NCBI RefSeq assembly: GCF_004364635.1
Contig: NZ_SOAX01000002.1
Span: 620,001-684,000, forward strand
Direction: 5' to 3'
Source: Halospina denitrificans
GTDB lineage: Bacteria > Pseudomonadota > Gammaproteobacteria > Pseudomonadales > Oleiphilaceae
DNA length: 64,000 bases
Position numbers and translations under genes: made by a program. Numbering within the stretch: the stretch's first letter is position 1; each line of letters opens with the position of its first letter. The notes below the pieces were generated by a model. The model had not been told where the DNA came from. It was given only the letters and a program-made list of their open reading frames with translations, and did not search any database. Shown here one piece after another: positions 8,997-16,949 of this stretch.

Positions 8997-11045
8997 GGCA
9001 AAGGCATAGCGTTGACCCGGCCGGCCCTTGATGCTGTACATGGCCTCGTCCGCTGCCCGCAGCAGCGAATCCGGAGCTCCCCCGTCCAACGGGTGGATGG
9101 CGATGCCGATGCTGCAGGACAGGCGGATATCGTCATATTCAAACCGCAGGGATTCCAGTTCATTCACCAGCCGTTCGGCACAGGCCGCGCCGTCGTCACG
9201 GGCTGAATCCAGGTCCTTGAAGCCCTCGAGCAGGAAGACGAACTCGTCCCCTCCCACCCGCGCAACCGTATCCGCGTCGCGCAGCACATCATCAAAGCGC
9301 TGGGCCGCCGCCTGCAGGATCCGATCACCGACCTCGTGCCCATACTGGTCATTCACCGGCTTGAACCCATCCAGGTCCAGGAAAAGCACCACCACCTTTT
9401 CGTTGGTCCGCTTGGCCCGCCGGAAAACCTGCCGCAGGCGATCGTAAAGCAGGGCCCGGTTGGGGAGCTGGGTTAGCGCATCGTGGTTGGCACGATGGCG
9501 GAGAAGCCGCTCGACCTCCCCCGCCAGGTGGCGAGCCAGCCCGCTCATGAGCCGTTCGGCCGCCATGCGGTGGCCCTCGCTCCACGGGAGGCTGCAGCCC
9601 CGCACCTCTTTCTGCCAGGCTTCGAAGGAGCGACGCGGGTGAATGCGGGGAAGTTCGCCGTCGCTCTCAATCGTATGGTGCTCGTCCGGGTCGCCCGCCC
9701 AGGTTTCACTGCGCACCCGTTCAGCACGAAGGAAAAGCAGGGAATCATCGCGCCCGCTGGACAATCGGGCATAGAGGAACCCGCCCAACCAGTCACGGCG
9801 CGTCGGGTCGGTCAGCACCGGAATACGCTCGCCAATGCGGTCACTGAAAACCGGTGCCTCCTTGGCCTCCTCGGCCACCTCCTGTTCCACCAGGGTCATG
9901 GTGCCCGACGGCGCGTCCCGCCCCACGGCGATCTTCTGGCCATGCAGGCGCACGATCAGCGCGTCCGCCTCAAAGGCATCCAGCAGTTCCTCGCGCTGTT
10001 CCAGGGCCTCAAGAAGGCTTTTATCCTCATAATCCAGTTCGTTGAGGACGTGCCGCATACGGGCGGAGATCGCCTCAGCGTCGTCTTCCACCTCTTTCTG
10101 GATCGTGACCCTGAGGGCATCCCCGGTTACCTGGGCCATCATCTGGAGGTAGGAGCGCAGCATGGGGGAAACCTGATGCGCCGTTGCATGGTGGCACAGG
10201 ATCATGCCCCACAGCCGGCCATCCACCATCAGCGACAGTGACAGGCTCGACCGCACGCCCATGTTGCGCATGTATTCGCGGTGGACGGGCGAGATGCTGC
10301 GAACGGCTGACCAGGTCATGTCCAGCGACTGCCCGGTTTGTGGGGCCAGCGGAACAGGCTCGTAGTCCACATCCGGCGTGTGACGGATGGGATTGACGGC
10401 ATAGAGGGCCCTCGCCTGGGCAGGGATATCCGAGGCGGGGAAACAGTGGCCCAGGAACGAATTCTGGTCGCCCTGCCTGTTCTCCGCAATCACCTCGCCG
10501 TTCCAGTCCTTGTCAAAGCGATAGGCCATAACGTGCTGATAGCCGGTGCGGCGTGCCACTTCATCCACCGCGGCCTGGAGCACGCCCATGCTGGGCGCGA
10601 TGGCGCGAAGCTCATAGAGAAAGCGCTCCAGGGAGCGGAAGTTCGTTGCGCTGGTTTCCGACCGGGCGGGGCAGGCTTCGGTCTCGATAACCAGACGGGT
10701 TCCGGAACGGTAGAAGGACACCATGGTGGGGATGGTGGCGCCGCCCCGGGCGGTCAGGTCGAGATCACACCGGTGGGGCGGGTAGGTCCCGGAAAGCTCC
10801 CCCGCCGCTTCCAGCTCGCGCAGGAGGGTCTCCGGCAACACATCATCCAGCAAATGCCCCACCGGGTCCGCAAGCTCAAGCCCCGGGTAGGCCCCAATGT
10901 TGGCGCTGACCTGAAGCACTTTCCGGGTTTGGGCGTCCGCAACCAGAATACATCCGTGCGGCTGTATCGCATCCGGGACCTGGATGGGTTCGTTCTCGCA
11001 GACGCTCAGGTCAACCTGAGTCTGATGCCTGGAATTCGCGCTCAT
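8985..11045 (-). CDS. Bacteriophytochrome with GGDEF diguanylate cyclase output
   Basis: The 686-residue red/far-red photoreceptor has the order PAS (about 20-125), GAF (about 140-310), PHY (about 330-500) and GGDEF (about 515-686). Cys16, before the PAS domain, is placed for biliverdin attachment. FPASDIPAQAR is the DIP motif of the GAF domain. HPRRSF is the PRxSF motif of the PHY tongue. GGDEF is intact, and RDAD five residues before it matches an RxxD inhibitory site. The protein should therefore make cyclic di-GMP under light control. No histidine kinase or EAL domain is present. The converging heme oxygenase would supply its chromophore. Confidence 0.95.
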   Translation of the reverse strand: MSANSRHQTQVDLSVCENEPIQVPDAIQPHGCILVADAQTRKVLQVSANIGAYPGLELADPVGHLLDDVLPETLLRELEAAGELSGTYPPHRCDLDLTARGGATIPTMVSFYRSGTRLVIETEACPARSETSATNFRSLERFLYELRAIAPSMGVLQAAVDEVARRTGYQHVMAYRFDKDWNGEVIAENRQGDQNSFLGHCFPASDIPAQARALYAVNPIRHTPDVDYEPVPLAPQTGQSLDMTWSAVRSISPVHREYMRNMGVRSSLSLSLMVDGRLWGMILCHHATAHQVSPMLRSYLQMMAQVTGDALRVTIQKEVEDDAEAISARMRHVLNELDYEDKSLLEALEQREELLDAFEADALIVRLHGQKIAVGRDAPSGTMTLVEQEVAEEAKEAPVFSDRIGERIPVLTDPTRRDWLGGFLYARLSSGRDDSLLFLRAERVRSETWAGDPDEHHTIESDGELPRIHPRRSFEAWQKEVRGCSLPWSEGHRMAAERLMSGLARHLAGEVERLLRHRANHDALTQLPNRALLYDRLRQVFRRAKRTNEKVVVLFLDLDGFKPVNDQYGHEVGDRILQAAAQRFDDVLRDADTVARVGGDEFVFLLEGFKDLDSARDDGAACAERLVNELESLRFEYDDIRLSCSIGIAIHPLDGGAPDSLLRAADEAMYSIKGRPGQRYAFASPF

Positions 11046-11150
11046 TTCGCTTCCGTTACGACATGAATCTCACACTCAAGGATACAGCATGCCTGTGTGC
11101 CGGGATACATGGAAGCTGCTGCTTACCGCCACGGAGCTAGCGCCCCGCGC

Positions 11151-11648
11151 TCACCCTTCGCGGGCTTCGATGAGGAGCTCGATCATTCGCTGGTCACCGT
11201 TCATTATGGCCAGTTCCAGGGCGTTCTTTCCGGTTTCGGTTTCCCTTGGCGACAGGTCCGCGCCATGGGCGATCAGTAATTCAGCCGTGTCGTAATGGCC
11301 GTTCATGGCCGCCGCCATAAGGGCGGTAAACCCGATTTTTCCCCGGTTGTCCACTGCGGCGCCCTGGTCAATGAGCATCCTGACAACCTCTGTATGACCC
11401 TGGGACGCCGCACGCATCAGCGCAGTCCACTGGCAGTCGTCCTCGGCCTCGATCCGGGCGCCCCTGGCAAGCAGGTCCCTCACACGCGCCGCATTCCCCT
11501 CCTCGGCCGCCACGATCAAAGGCGTGCGCCCCCGGTTGTCACGGGCCTCAAGATCCTCACCGCTGAACATCACCAGGACAAAGGCACCCACCAGCGCCAG
11601 CGCCGCTACCACTCCCAGCGTTCCTGCCCAGCGCTCAAAAAACCTCAT
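11151..11648 (-). CDS. Ankyrin repeat protein with N-terminal membrane anchor
   Basis: The 165-residue protein has a hydrophobic segment at about residues 10-28, then four ankyrin repeats (NRGRTPLIVAAEEGN, WTALMRAASQGH, GFTALMAAAMNGH, KNALELAIMNGD). The segment is most likely a signal anchor placing the repeats in the periplasm. Ankyrin repeats mediate protein contacts, and the partner is unknown. The ATG at 11648 was chosen over an upstream TTG because GAGAGG lies six bases before it. Small periplasmic ankyrin proteins often sit near catalase or peroxidase genes. None is adjacent here, though a peroxide-handling locus follows. Confidence 0.85.
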   Translation of the reverse strand: MRFFERWAGTLGVVAALALVGAFVLVMFSGEDLEARDNRGRTPLIVAAEEGNAARVRDLLARGARIEAEDDCQWTALMRAASQGHTEVVRMLIDQGAAVDNRGKIGFTALMAAAMNGHYDTAELLIAHGADLSPRETETGKNALELAIMNGDQRMIELLIEAREG

Positions 11649-11789
11649 GCACAACCTCTCCCGGGGCCCCTGCCCGTCGTGACCAGATTAGCATCAGCGC
11701 CGGTCAAACCCGCATGACGAGGGTCAATGCCGGGCCTGCCAGAACTGATAAAACCAACCCCTGCAAGCCATTCAACACAATATTCCATA

Positions 11790-11804
11790 TCAATCTATGC
11801 TTAT
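11790..11804. promoter_or_regulatory. Candidate shared operator of the sulfur-oxidation locus, copy 1
   Basis: TCAATCTATGCTTAT lies 57 bases upstream of the first persulfide dioxygenase gene, in an AT-rich gap. A 13/15 match (TCAATCTATCGTTAT) lies at 16877-16891 before the sulfide:quinone oxidoreductase-like gene, and a shorter AATCTATCG occurs at 16811. The repetition at two promoters of the same pathway suggests a common regulator or a shared promoter core. This is inference. Confidence 0.35.
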
Positions 11805-11861
11805 AACCCAATTTGTGGTTAAATAAAAGCCAATTACCGGCCAAAGCCAGGAGGGACAACG

Positions 11862-12728
11862 ATGCAAAGCCCAATCGTTAAACACTTTTTCGATGAACCA
11901 ACCAACACCTTCAGCTACGTTGTGCAGGACCCGGACGGCTCCTCCTGCGCGATCATTGATTCCGTTCTGGATTTTGATTATGCGGCGGGGCGCACCGATG
12001 TGCGCTCCGCGGACGAGATCATCCAGTTCATTCAGGACAATGGACTGAAGGTCGAATGGATCCTGGAAACCCATGTCCACGCGGACCATCTATCCGCTGC
12101 GCCCTACCTCCACGAGAAGCTTGGCGGAAAGACCGGCATCGGCCAGAAGATCATCGAGGTCCAGGAAATCTTCGGCAAGGCGTTCAATGCCGGGACCGAG
12201 TTTGCCCGGGACGGGAGCCAGTTCGATCAACTGTTCAGCGAAGGCGACACCTTTGAGATCGGCAACCTGAAAGGCGAAGTCCTGCACACACCGGGCCATA
12301 CACCGGCCTGCCTGACCTACGTGATTGGCGATGCCGCCTTTGTTGGCGACACCGTCTTTGCACCGGATGCCGGCACCGCCCGCTGCGACTTCCCCGGCGG
12401 TGACGCCCACACGCTTTTCCAGTCGGTGCAGAAGGTTCTCGCGCTGCCGGGCGAGACACGCCTTTTCCTCTGCCATGACTACAAGGCGCCGGGGCGTGAT
12501 GAATTCGTCCACGAGACCACGGTGGCGGAGCAGCGCGAGCGCAATATTCACGTGCGCGAGGGTGTCAGCGAGGACGAGTTCGTGAAGATGCGAACCGAGC
12601 GTGATGCCACACTTGGGATGCCCCGCCTGATACTGCCCTCGGTGCAGGTCAACATGAGGGCCGGCGACATGCCGCCCGCCGAGGACAATGGCCAGGTCTA
12701 TCTCAAGGTTCCCGTTAACCGTTTCTGA
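11862..12728 (+). CDS. Persulfide dioxygenase-type metallo-beta-lactamase-fold hydrolase (Blh/ETHE1-like)
   Basis: The 288-residue MBL-fold protein has the metal motif THVHADH (residues 70-76), GHTPA, and the CHDY region of ETHE1/PDO enzymes. These oxidise glutathione or protein persulfides to sulfite using one iron and O2. The order 'YVVQDPDGSSCAIIDSVLDFDYAAGRT' with the C-terminal PSVQVNMRAG is characteristic of the Blh branch. GGAGGG lies before the ATG. It heads a unit with a DUF442 protein 12 bases downstream and a SulP permease. In the bigR-type operons of plant-associated bacteria these MBL and DUF442 parts are one polypeptide; here they are separate genes. Confidence 0.9.
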   Translation: MQSPIVKHFFDEPTNTFSYVVQDPDGSSCAIIDSVLDFDYAAGRTDVRSADEIIQFIQDNGLKVEWILETHVHADHLSAAPYLHEKLGGKTGIGQKIIEVQEIFGKAFNAGTEFARDGSQFDQLFSEGDTFEIGNLKGEVLHTPGHTPACLTYVIGDAAFVGDTVFAPDAGTARCDFPGGDAHTLFQSVQKVLALPGETRLFLCHDYKAPGRDEFVHETTVAEQRERNIHVREGVSEDEFVKMRTERDATLGMPRLILPSVQVNMRAGDMPPAEDNGQVYLKVPVNRF

Positions 12729-12740
12729 GGGGAGTCGCCA

Positions 12741-13193
12741 ATGAATCTGCAAATCCTTGAACCCGGTTTCGCCATTGCGGATGCGCTCTCGCCCGAGGAC
12801 CTTGAAACGGTCAGCAGACAGGGGTTCCGTACTGTCATCTGTAACCGCCGCCCCGGCGAAGCCGAGGATCACCCTGGTGAGGAGCCATTTTCCAGAGAGG
12901 CCGAGCGTCTCGGCCTCAACTGGGTCTGTATCCCGGTCGCCTCGGGTGAGTACTCGGAGGCTGACGTGGCCGCTTTCAGGCGCACCCTGGAAGAGGCGCC
13001 CAGCCCCATCCTCGCGTTCTGCCGCTCGGGCAGGCGCTCAACCCACCTGTGGGCCCAGGCCCGAGCGCAGCAGCCCCAGTGCAACATTCCCATGCTGCTC
13101 AAGGCGGCGCGTGAAGCGGGACAGGATCCGCAGCCAATCCGCAAGCTGTTGCAGGCGAGCGACGAGCAGGTAACCGACCCGGACACCCGATGA
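12741..13193 (+). CDS. DUF442 / TIGR01244-type sulfur transferase (protein-tyrosine-phosphatase fold)
   Basis: The 150-residue protein matches the DUF442 domain, the N-terminal half of Blh-type persulfide-metabolism proteins. The likely active-site loop is CRSGRRS (C94-S100), a phosphatase-like Cys loop thought to handle sulfane sulfur in this family. QGFRTVICNRRPGE near residue 27 is another family motif. It sits 12 bases after the MBL dioxygenase gene and 13 bases before the SulP gene, so the three are almost certainly cotranscribed. The biochemical reaction is inferred from family and context, not shown. Confidence 0.88.
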   Translation: MNLQILEPGFAIADALSPEDLETVSRQGFRTVICNRRPGEAEDHPGEEPFSREAERLGLNWVCIPVASGEYSEADVAAFRRTLEEAPSPILAFCRSGRRSTHLWAQARAQQPQCNIPMLLKAAREAGQDPQPIRKLLQASDEQVTDPDTR

Positions 13194-13206
13194 TTCAAGG
13201 GCCAGC

Positions 13207-14955
13207 ATGAAGGTAAACCGTTTCTCCAGATATTTTCCGATTCTGGATTGGCTCCAGGACTATACCACCGAGACCTTTGTCCGCGATGCCCTGGCCGCGG
13301 TGATCGTCACCCTGATGCTGGTCCCGCAGGCACTCGCCTACGCCATGCTTGCAGGTCTTCCGGCGGAGGTTGGCCTCTACGCGAGCATGATTCCGCTGGT
13401 TGTCTATGCCCTGTTCGGCACCAGTGCGACACTCGCCGTGGGCCCGGTTGCTGTTGCCTCCCTCATGACCGCATCCGCGCTGGGTGGCGTTGCCGAAGTC
13501 GGGTCGCCGGAATATGTGGGGGCCGCGCTGGTGCTGGCAGCACTCTCCGGCCTGGTTCTGTTCGGCATGGGGCTGCTGCGCCTCGGGTTTCTCGCCAACT
13601 TTCTCAGCCACCCGGTCATCTCGGGTTTCGTGACCGCCTCGGGAATCCTGATTGCCACCAGCCAGGTCGGCAAGATCCTGGGCATTGAAAGTGGTGGAAG
13701 CAATCTCCTCGAGATGGGCCATGACATGTGGCAGACCCTTGGAGCGATCAACCCCCTGACGCTGGTTGTTGGCCTCGGGGCGCTGATCTATCTCTATCTC
13801 TGCCGCAATTACCTCAAGAATCTACTGATGAAACTGGGCCTGTCGGAGCGCTTGTCCGACCTGATCACCAAGGCGGCGCCTGTATCCTCGGTCATCATCA
13901 CGACCGTCGCGGCCTGGTTCTTCAACCTCAGCGCCCATGGCGTTGCCCTTGTGGGCAAGGTTCCCTCGGGGCTGCCAAGTGTTGGCCTTCCGCCACTGGA
14001 CCCCAGCCTCTGGGCGACCCTGGTGCCAGCGGCAGTCCTTATCAGCCTGGTCGGATTCGTGGAATCCGTCTCCGTGGCCCAGACCCTGGCTGCAAAACGA
14101 CGCCAGCGGATCAACCCCAACTCCGAGCTGATTGCTCTGGGGCTCGCGAATGTGGGTGCGGGAATTGGAGGCGGCGCTCCGGTCTCGGGTGGCTTTTCCC
14201 GGTCGGTGGTGAATTTCGAGGCAGGCGCCCGGACCCCCGTGGCCGGGGCACTGACCGCTATCGGGATCACCTTTGCAACGCTTACGTTAACCGGCTTCCT
14301 CGCTTTCCTTCCGAAGGCCACCCTTGCCGCGATCATCATCATAGCGGTGGGCACACTCATCGATTTCGCCGCAGTCCGGCGCACGCTTGCCTACTCCAGG
14401 GCCGATGCAACGGCGATGATTGCGACCATTGTGCTGACCCTGGCCCACGGCGTGGAATTGGGCATCCTGGTCGGCGTGGCTGCATCACTCGGCCTGCACC
14501 TCTATCGCACCAGCCAACCGCACAGCGCGGTGGTGGGCCGCATTCCGGGCACCGAACACTTCCGCAACATCAATCGCTTTGATGTGGAAACCGACGACAA
14601 AATCACCATCCTTCGGGTCGACGAAAGCCTGTATTTCGCGAACGCCCGCTACCTTGAGGACACCGTCCTGGAGCTGAGCTCGGAAAATACCAGCGTCCAG
14701 GATTTCGTGCTGGCCTGCCAGGCGGTCAACGAAATTGATGCCTCGGCACTGGAAAGCCTGGAGGCCATTAACCGGCGCCTCCAGGAGGCCGGGATCAGGC
14801 TCCATCTCGCTGAAGTCAAAGGCCCCGTGATGGACCGTCTGCGCACGACGCCGTTCTGCCAGGAGCTGACAGGCGAGATCTTCCTCAGCACTTACGAGGC
14901 CTGGACGACGCTCAGACAACAGAAGTCAGCCGTTGGAGCCATGAGTTCCGCTTGA
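13207..14955 (+). CDS. SulP family anion permease with STAS domain
   Basis: The 582-residue inner-membrane protein begins with the SulP signature (DALAAVIVTLMLVPQALAYAMLAGLP) and has about 11-12 membrane segments. NPNSELIALGLANVGAGIGGG..VSGGFSRS is the conserved family core. A cytoplasmic STAS domain covers about 455-560 (LRVDESLYFANARYLED...EIDASALESL). SulP members carry sulfate, bicarbonate or other anions. In this place it may export sulfite or sulfate produced by persulfide oxidation, or import sulfate. The direction cannot be read from sequence. The gene follows the DUF442 gene after 13 bases. Confidence 0.92.
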   Translation: MKVNRFSRYFPILDWLQDYTTETFVRDALAAVIVTLMLVPQALAYAMLAGLPAEVGLYASMIPLVVYALFGTSATLAVGPVAVASLMTASALGGVAEVGSPEYVGAALVLAALSGLVLFGMGLLRLGFLANFLSHPVISGFVTASGILIATSQVGKILGIESGGSNLLEMGHDMWQTLGAINPLTLVVGLGALIYLYLCRNYLKNLLMKLGLSERLSDLITKAAPVSSVIITTVAAWFFNLSAHGVALVGKVPSGLPSVGLPPLDPSLWATLVPAAVLISLVGFVESVSVAQTLAAKRRQRINPNSELIALGLANVGAGIGGGAPVSGGFSRSVVNFEAGARTPVAGALTAIGITFATLTLTGFLAFLPKATLAAIIIIAVGTLIDFAAVRRTLAYSRADATAMIATIVLTLAHGVELGILVGVAASLGLHLYRTSQPHSAVVGRIPGTEHFRNINRFDVETDDKITILRVDESLYFANARYLEDTVLELSSENTSVQDFVLACQAVNEIDASALESLEAINRRLQEAGIRLHLAEVKGPVMDRLRTTPFCQELTGEIFLSTYEAWTTLRQQKSAVGAMSSA

Positions 14956-15103
14956 ACGTAATGCTTTAAAACTATTTATGCTATATATAGAACCATATTC
15001 TATAAATGGGTCGGAACGGTTATCATAAATACATGAAAAGAAAGGGCAATCGCCCGCTTTTCTGTTGCTCCATTCACATCCTTACGCGAGAGGCAAAGCA
15101 ATC

Positions 15104-15730
15104 ATGACACTTCGACTTGGCGATACCGCACCTGATTTCACCGTGGACAGCACCGCGGGAACCATCAACTTCCATGACTGGATTGGGGATTCCTGGGTGT
15201 TTTTCTTCAGCCATCCGGCTGACTTCACGCCAGTCTGCACCACTGAAATGGGTCGTACCGCCCAACTGGCCGAACAGTTTGCCGCACGCAACGTTAAGCC
15301 GCTGGGCCTCTCGACCGACTCGACTGAAGAGCACCTGCGGTGGATTGAAGACGTGAATGACACCCAGCACACGAACCTGGAGTTCCCCATCGTTGCCGAT
15401 GCCGACTGTGAAGTCGCCCAGCTGTACGACATGATTCACCCGGGCGAAAGTGAGACCTCCGCGGTTCGCAGCGTCTTCATCATTGACCCGAACAAGAAGA
15501 TCCGCCTGACAATGACCTACCCGATGACCGTGGGGCGGAACTTCGACGAGATCCTCCGTGCGATCGACGCACTGCAGACAAGCGATGAGTACACCTGCGC
15601 CCTGCCCGCCGACTGGCGCAAGGGTGGCGAGGTGATCATTCCGCCTTCCATCTCCAATGAAGAGGCCAGGGAAAAGTTCCCGAACGGTTGGGAAGAGCTT
15701 CGTCCCTATCTGCGCCTGACCAAAGTCTGA
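15104..15730 (+). CDS. 1-Cys peroxiredoxin (Prx6 type), copy 1
   Basis: The 208-residue thiol peroxidase has the peroxidatic cysteine in FTPVCTTE (C45) and the long C-terminal arm of the Prx6 subfamily (VIIPPSISNEEAREKFPNG). It reduces peroxides, and in this context may also meet sulfur oxidants. Start MTLRLGDTAPDF at 15104 was chosen because the family begins there; GAGAGG lies 10 bases upstream. It has its own 150-base leader with a CTATATATAG palindrome (14981-14990), so it is probably transcribed separately from sulP. A close paralogue lies at 44339-44998. An intrinsic terminator follows. Confidence 0.93.
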   Translation: MTLRLGDTAPDFTVDSTAGTINFHDWIGDSWVFFFSHPADFTPVCTTEMGRTAQLAEQFAARNVKPLGLSTDSTEEHLRWIEDVNDTQHTNLEFPIVADADCEVAQLYDMIHPGESETSAVRSVFIIDPNKKIRLTMTYPMTVGRNFDEILRAIDALQTSDEYTCALPADWRKGGEVIIPPSISNEEAREKFPNGWEELRPYLRLTKV

Positions 15731-15745
15731 TACCGGAAAGGCAAT

Positions 15746-15775
15746 AAAAAACCGGGCCCGAGGGCCCGGTTTTTT
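15746..15775. terminator. Bidirectional intrinsic terminator
   Basis: A GC-rich stem (CCGGGCC / GGCCCGG, loop CGAG) is flanked by A6 on the left and T6 on the right, so it works on both strands. It separates the peroxiredoxin gene (plus strand) from the converging second MBL hydrolase gene. Confidence 0.93.
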
Positions 15776-15795
15776 GTGGTTGATCGTTTAGTGAA

Positions 15796-16704
15796 TCAAT
15801 CCCAGGCGGCGCCTTCAAGCGTATCCAAAGGAATCTTGATATAGCGCCGGCCATTGCTTTCAGGCTCCGGAAGCCGACCGCCCCGGGTATTGACCTGCAG
15901 TGCATGCAGGATCAGCTTGGGCATCGGCAGCTCACTGTCGCGCTTGTTTCGAAGCGCCACGTAGTCTTCCTCCGTGGTTCCCACCAGATGCGGGTTCTTC
16001 TGTTTCTGCTCACCCACCGTGCTCTCCCATTCAGGCTCGCGACCGCCGGGCATGTAGTCGTGGCCGGTAAACACGCGGGTCTCATCGGGCAGCGCCAGGA
16101 TATCCTGGATGGACTGCCATAACTGGTGCGCATCGCCGCCGGGGAAGTCCGCTCGGGCGGTGCCGAAATCAGGCTGGAACAGGGTGTCGTGCACAAAGGC
16201 GGCATCACCCAGCACGTAGGTAATCGACGCCAGGGTATGCCCCGGGGAGAACAGTACCTGCCCCCTCAGGTTGCCCACGGAGAACTCGTCACCGGCACGG
16301 AAGAGCTGGTCCCACTGGCGGCCATCAGCCGGGAAATCCGGCCAGTTGTAGATGCCTTTCCAGAGTTCCTGGACGTCCGTGACATAACCACCGATGGCCT
16401 TGGGCGCGCCGGTCTGCTCACTGAGGTAATGGGCCGCCGAGAAGTGGTCCGCGTGGGGGTGGGTATCCAGGATCCACTGGACGTCGAGATTGTGCTCGCG
16501 CACGTACGCCAGCAGTTCATCGGCGTGGTGCGTGGCCGTGGCGCCGGACTTCTCATCGTAGTCCAGCACGGGGTCGATGATGGCGCACTGGTCTGTCTCT
16601 GGATCACTGACGATGTATTGCACGCTGAACGTGCGCGGGTCATAGAACCCAGCCACATTGGGTGACTGTTTTCCGTTGGACTCGGAAAGCTGGAAGGTTC
16701 TCAT
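15796..16704 (-). CDS. MBL-fold persulfide dioxygenase-like hydrolase, second copy
   Basis: The 302-residue protein is a paralogue of the enzyme at 11862, with the metal motif THPHADH (residues 81-87), GHTLASITY and GHDYMPGGREPEW. It has a slightly longer loop and a different C-terminus (HALQVNTRGGRLPEPESNG). It belongs to the same ETHE1/PDO superfamily that oxidises persulfides to sulfite. Substrate preference cannot be read from the motifs. It is transcribed away from the flavoprotein at 16950, with 245 bases between them. AGGAGA lies before the ATG. Confidence 0.88.
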   Translation of the reverse strand: MRTFQLSESNGKQSPNVAGFYDPRTFSVQYIVSDPETDQCAIIDPVLDYDEKSGATATHHADELLAYVREHNLDVQWILDTHPHADHFSAAHYLSEQTGAPKAIGGYVTDVQELWKGIYNWPDFPADGRQWDQLFRAGDEFSVGNLRGQVLFSPGHTLASITYVLGDAAFVHDTLFQPDFGTARADFPGGDAHQLWQSIQDILALPDETRVFTGHDYMPGGREPEWESTVGEQKQKNPHLVGTTEEDYVALRNKRDSELPMPKLILHALQVNTRGGRLPEPESNGRRYIKIPLDTLEGAAWD

Positions 16705-16876
16705 GGTTTCTCCTGTTGCCTGTGCGTATCGATTAATTTCATTTTGTTCTTACGTTATAACCATTCTACTCAATAAATCGATTGGCCACAGGCATGCCTC
16801 CCATTCGAAAAATCTATCGATGAAAAATTCCGTATAGCCTCACTCTTCAAATAACGACCAAGCTATATATAACGTT

Positions 16877-16891
16877 TCAATCTATCGTTAT
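16877..16891. promoter_or_regulatory. Candidate shared operator of the sulfur-oxidation locus, copy 2
   Basis: TCAATCTATCGTTAT matches the site at 11790-11804 in 13 of 15 positions. It lies 59 bases before the chosen start of the flavoprotein gene, in the divergent gap that also serves the second MBL gene. GCTATATATAACG just to its left recalls the CTATATATAG palindrome before the first peroxiredoxin. Inference only. Confidence 0.35.
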
Positions 16892-16949
16892 GCACGTTAA
16901 TTTGGTACTGTTTGAGCAATATCAAGGCGGAAAAGTGAGGCTCTCCAGC

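Noticed and set aside
15036-15065. GGGC-AATC-GCCC with flanking AAAAG/CTTTT as the sulP terminator
   Set aside because: The stem is only 4 bp plus a bulged A-T extension, too weak to report as a terminator.
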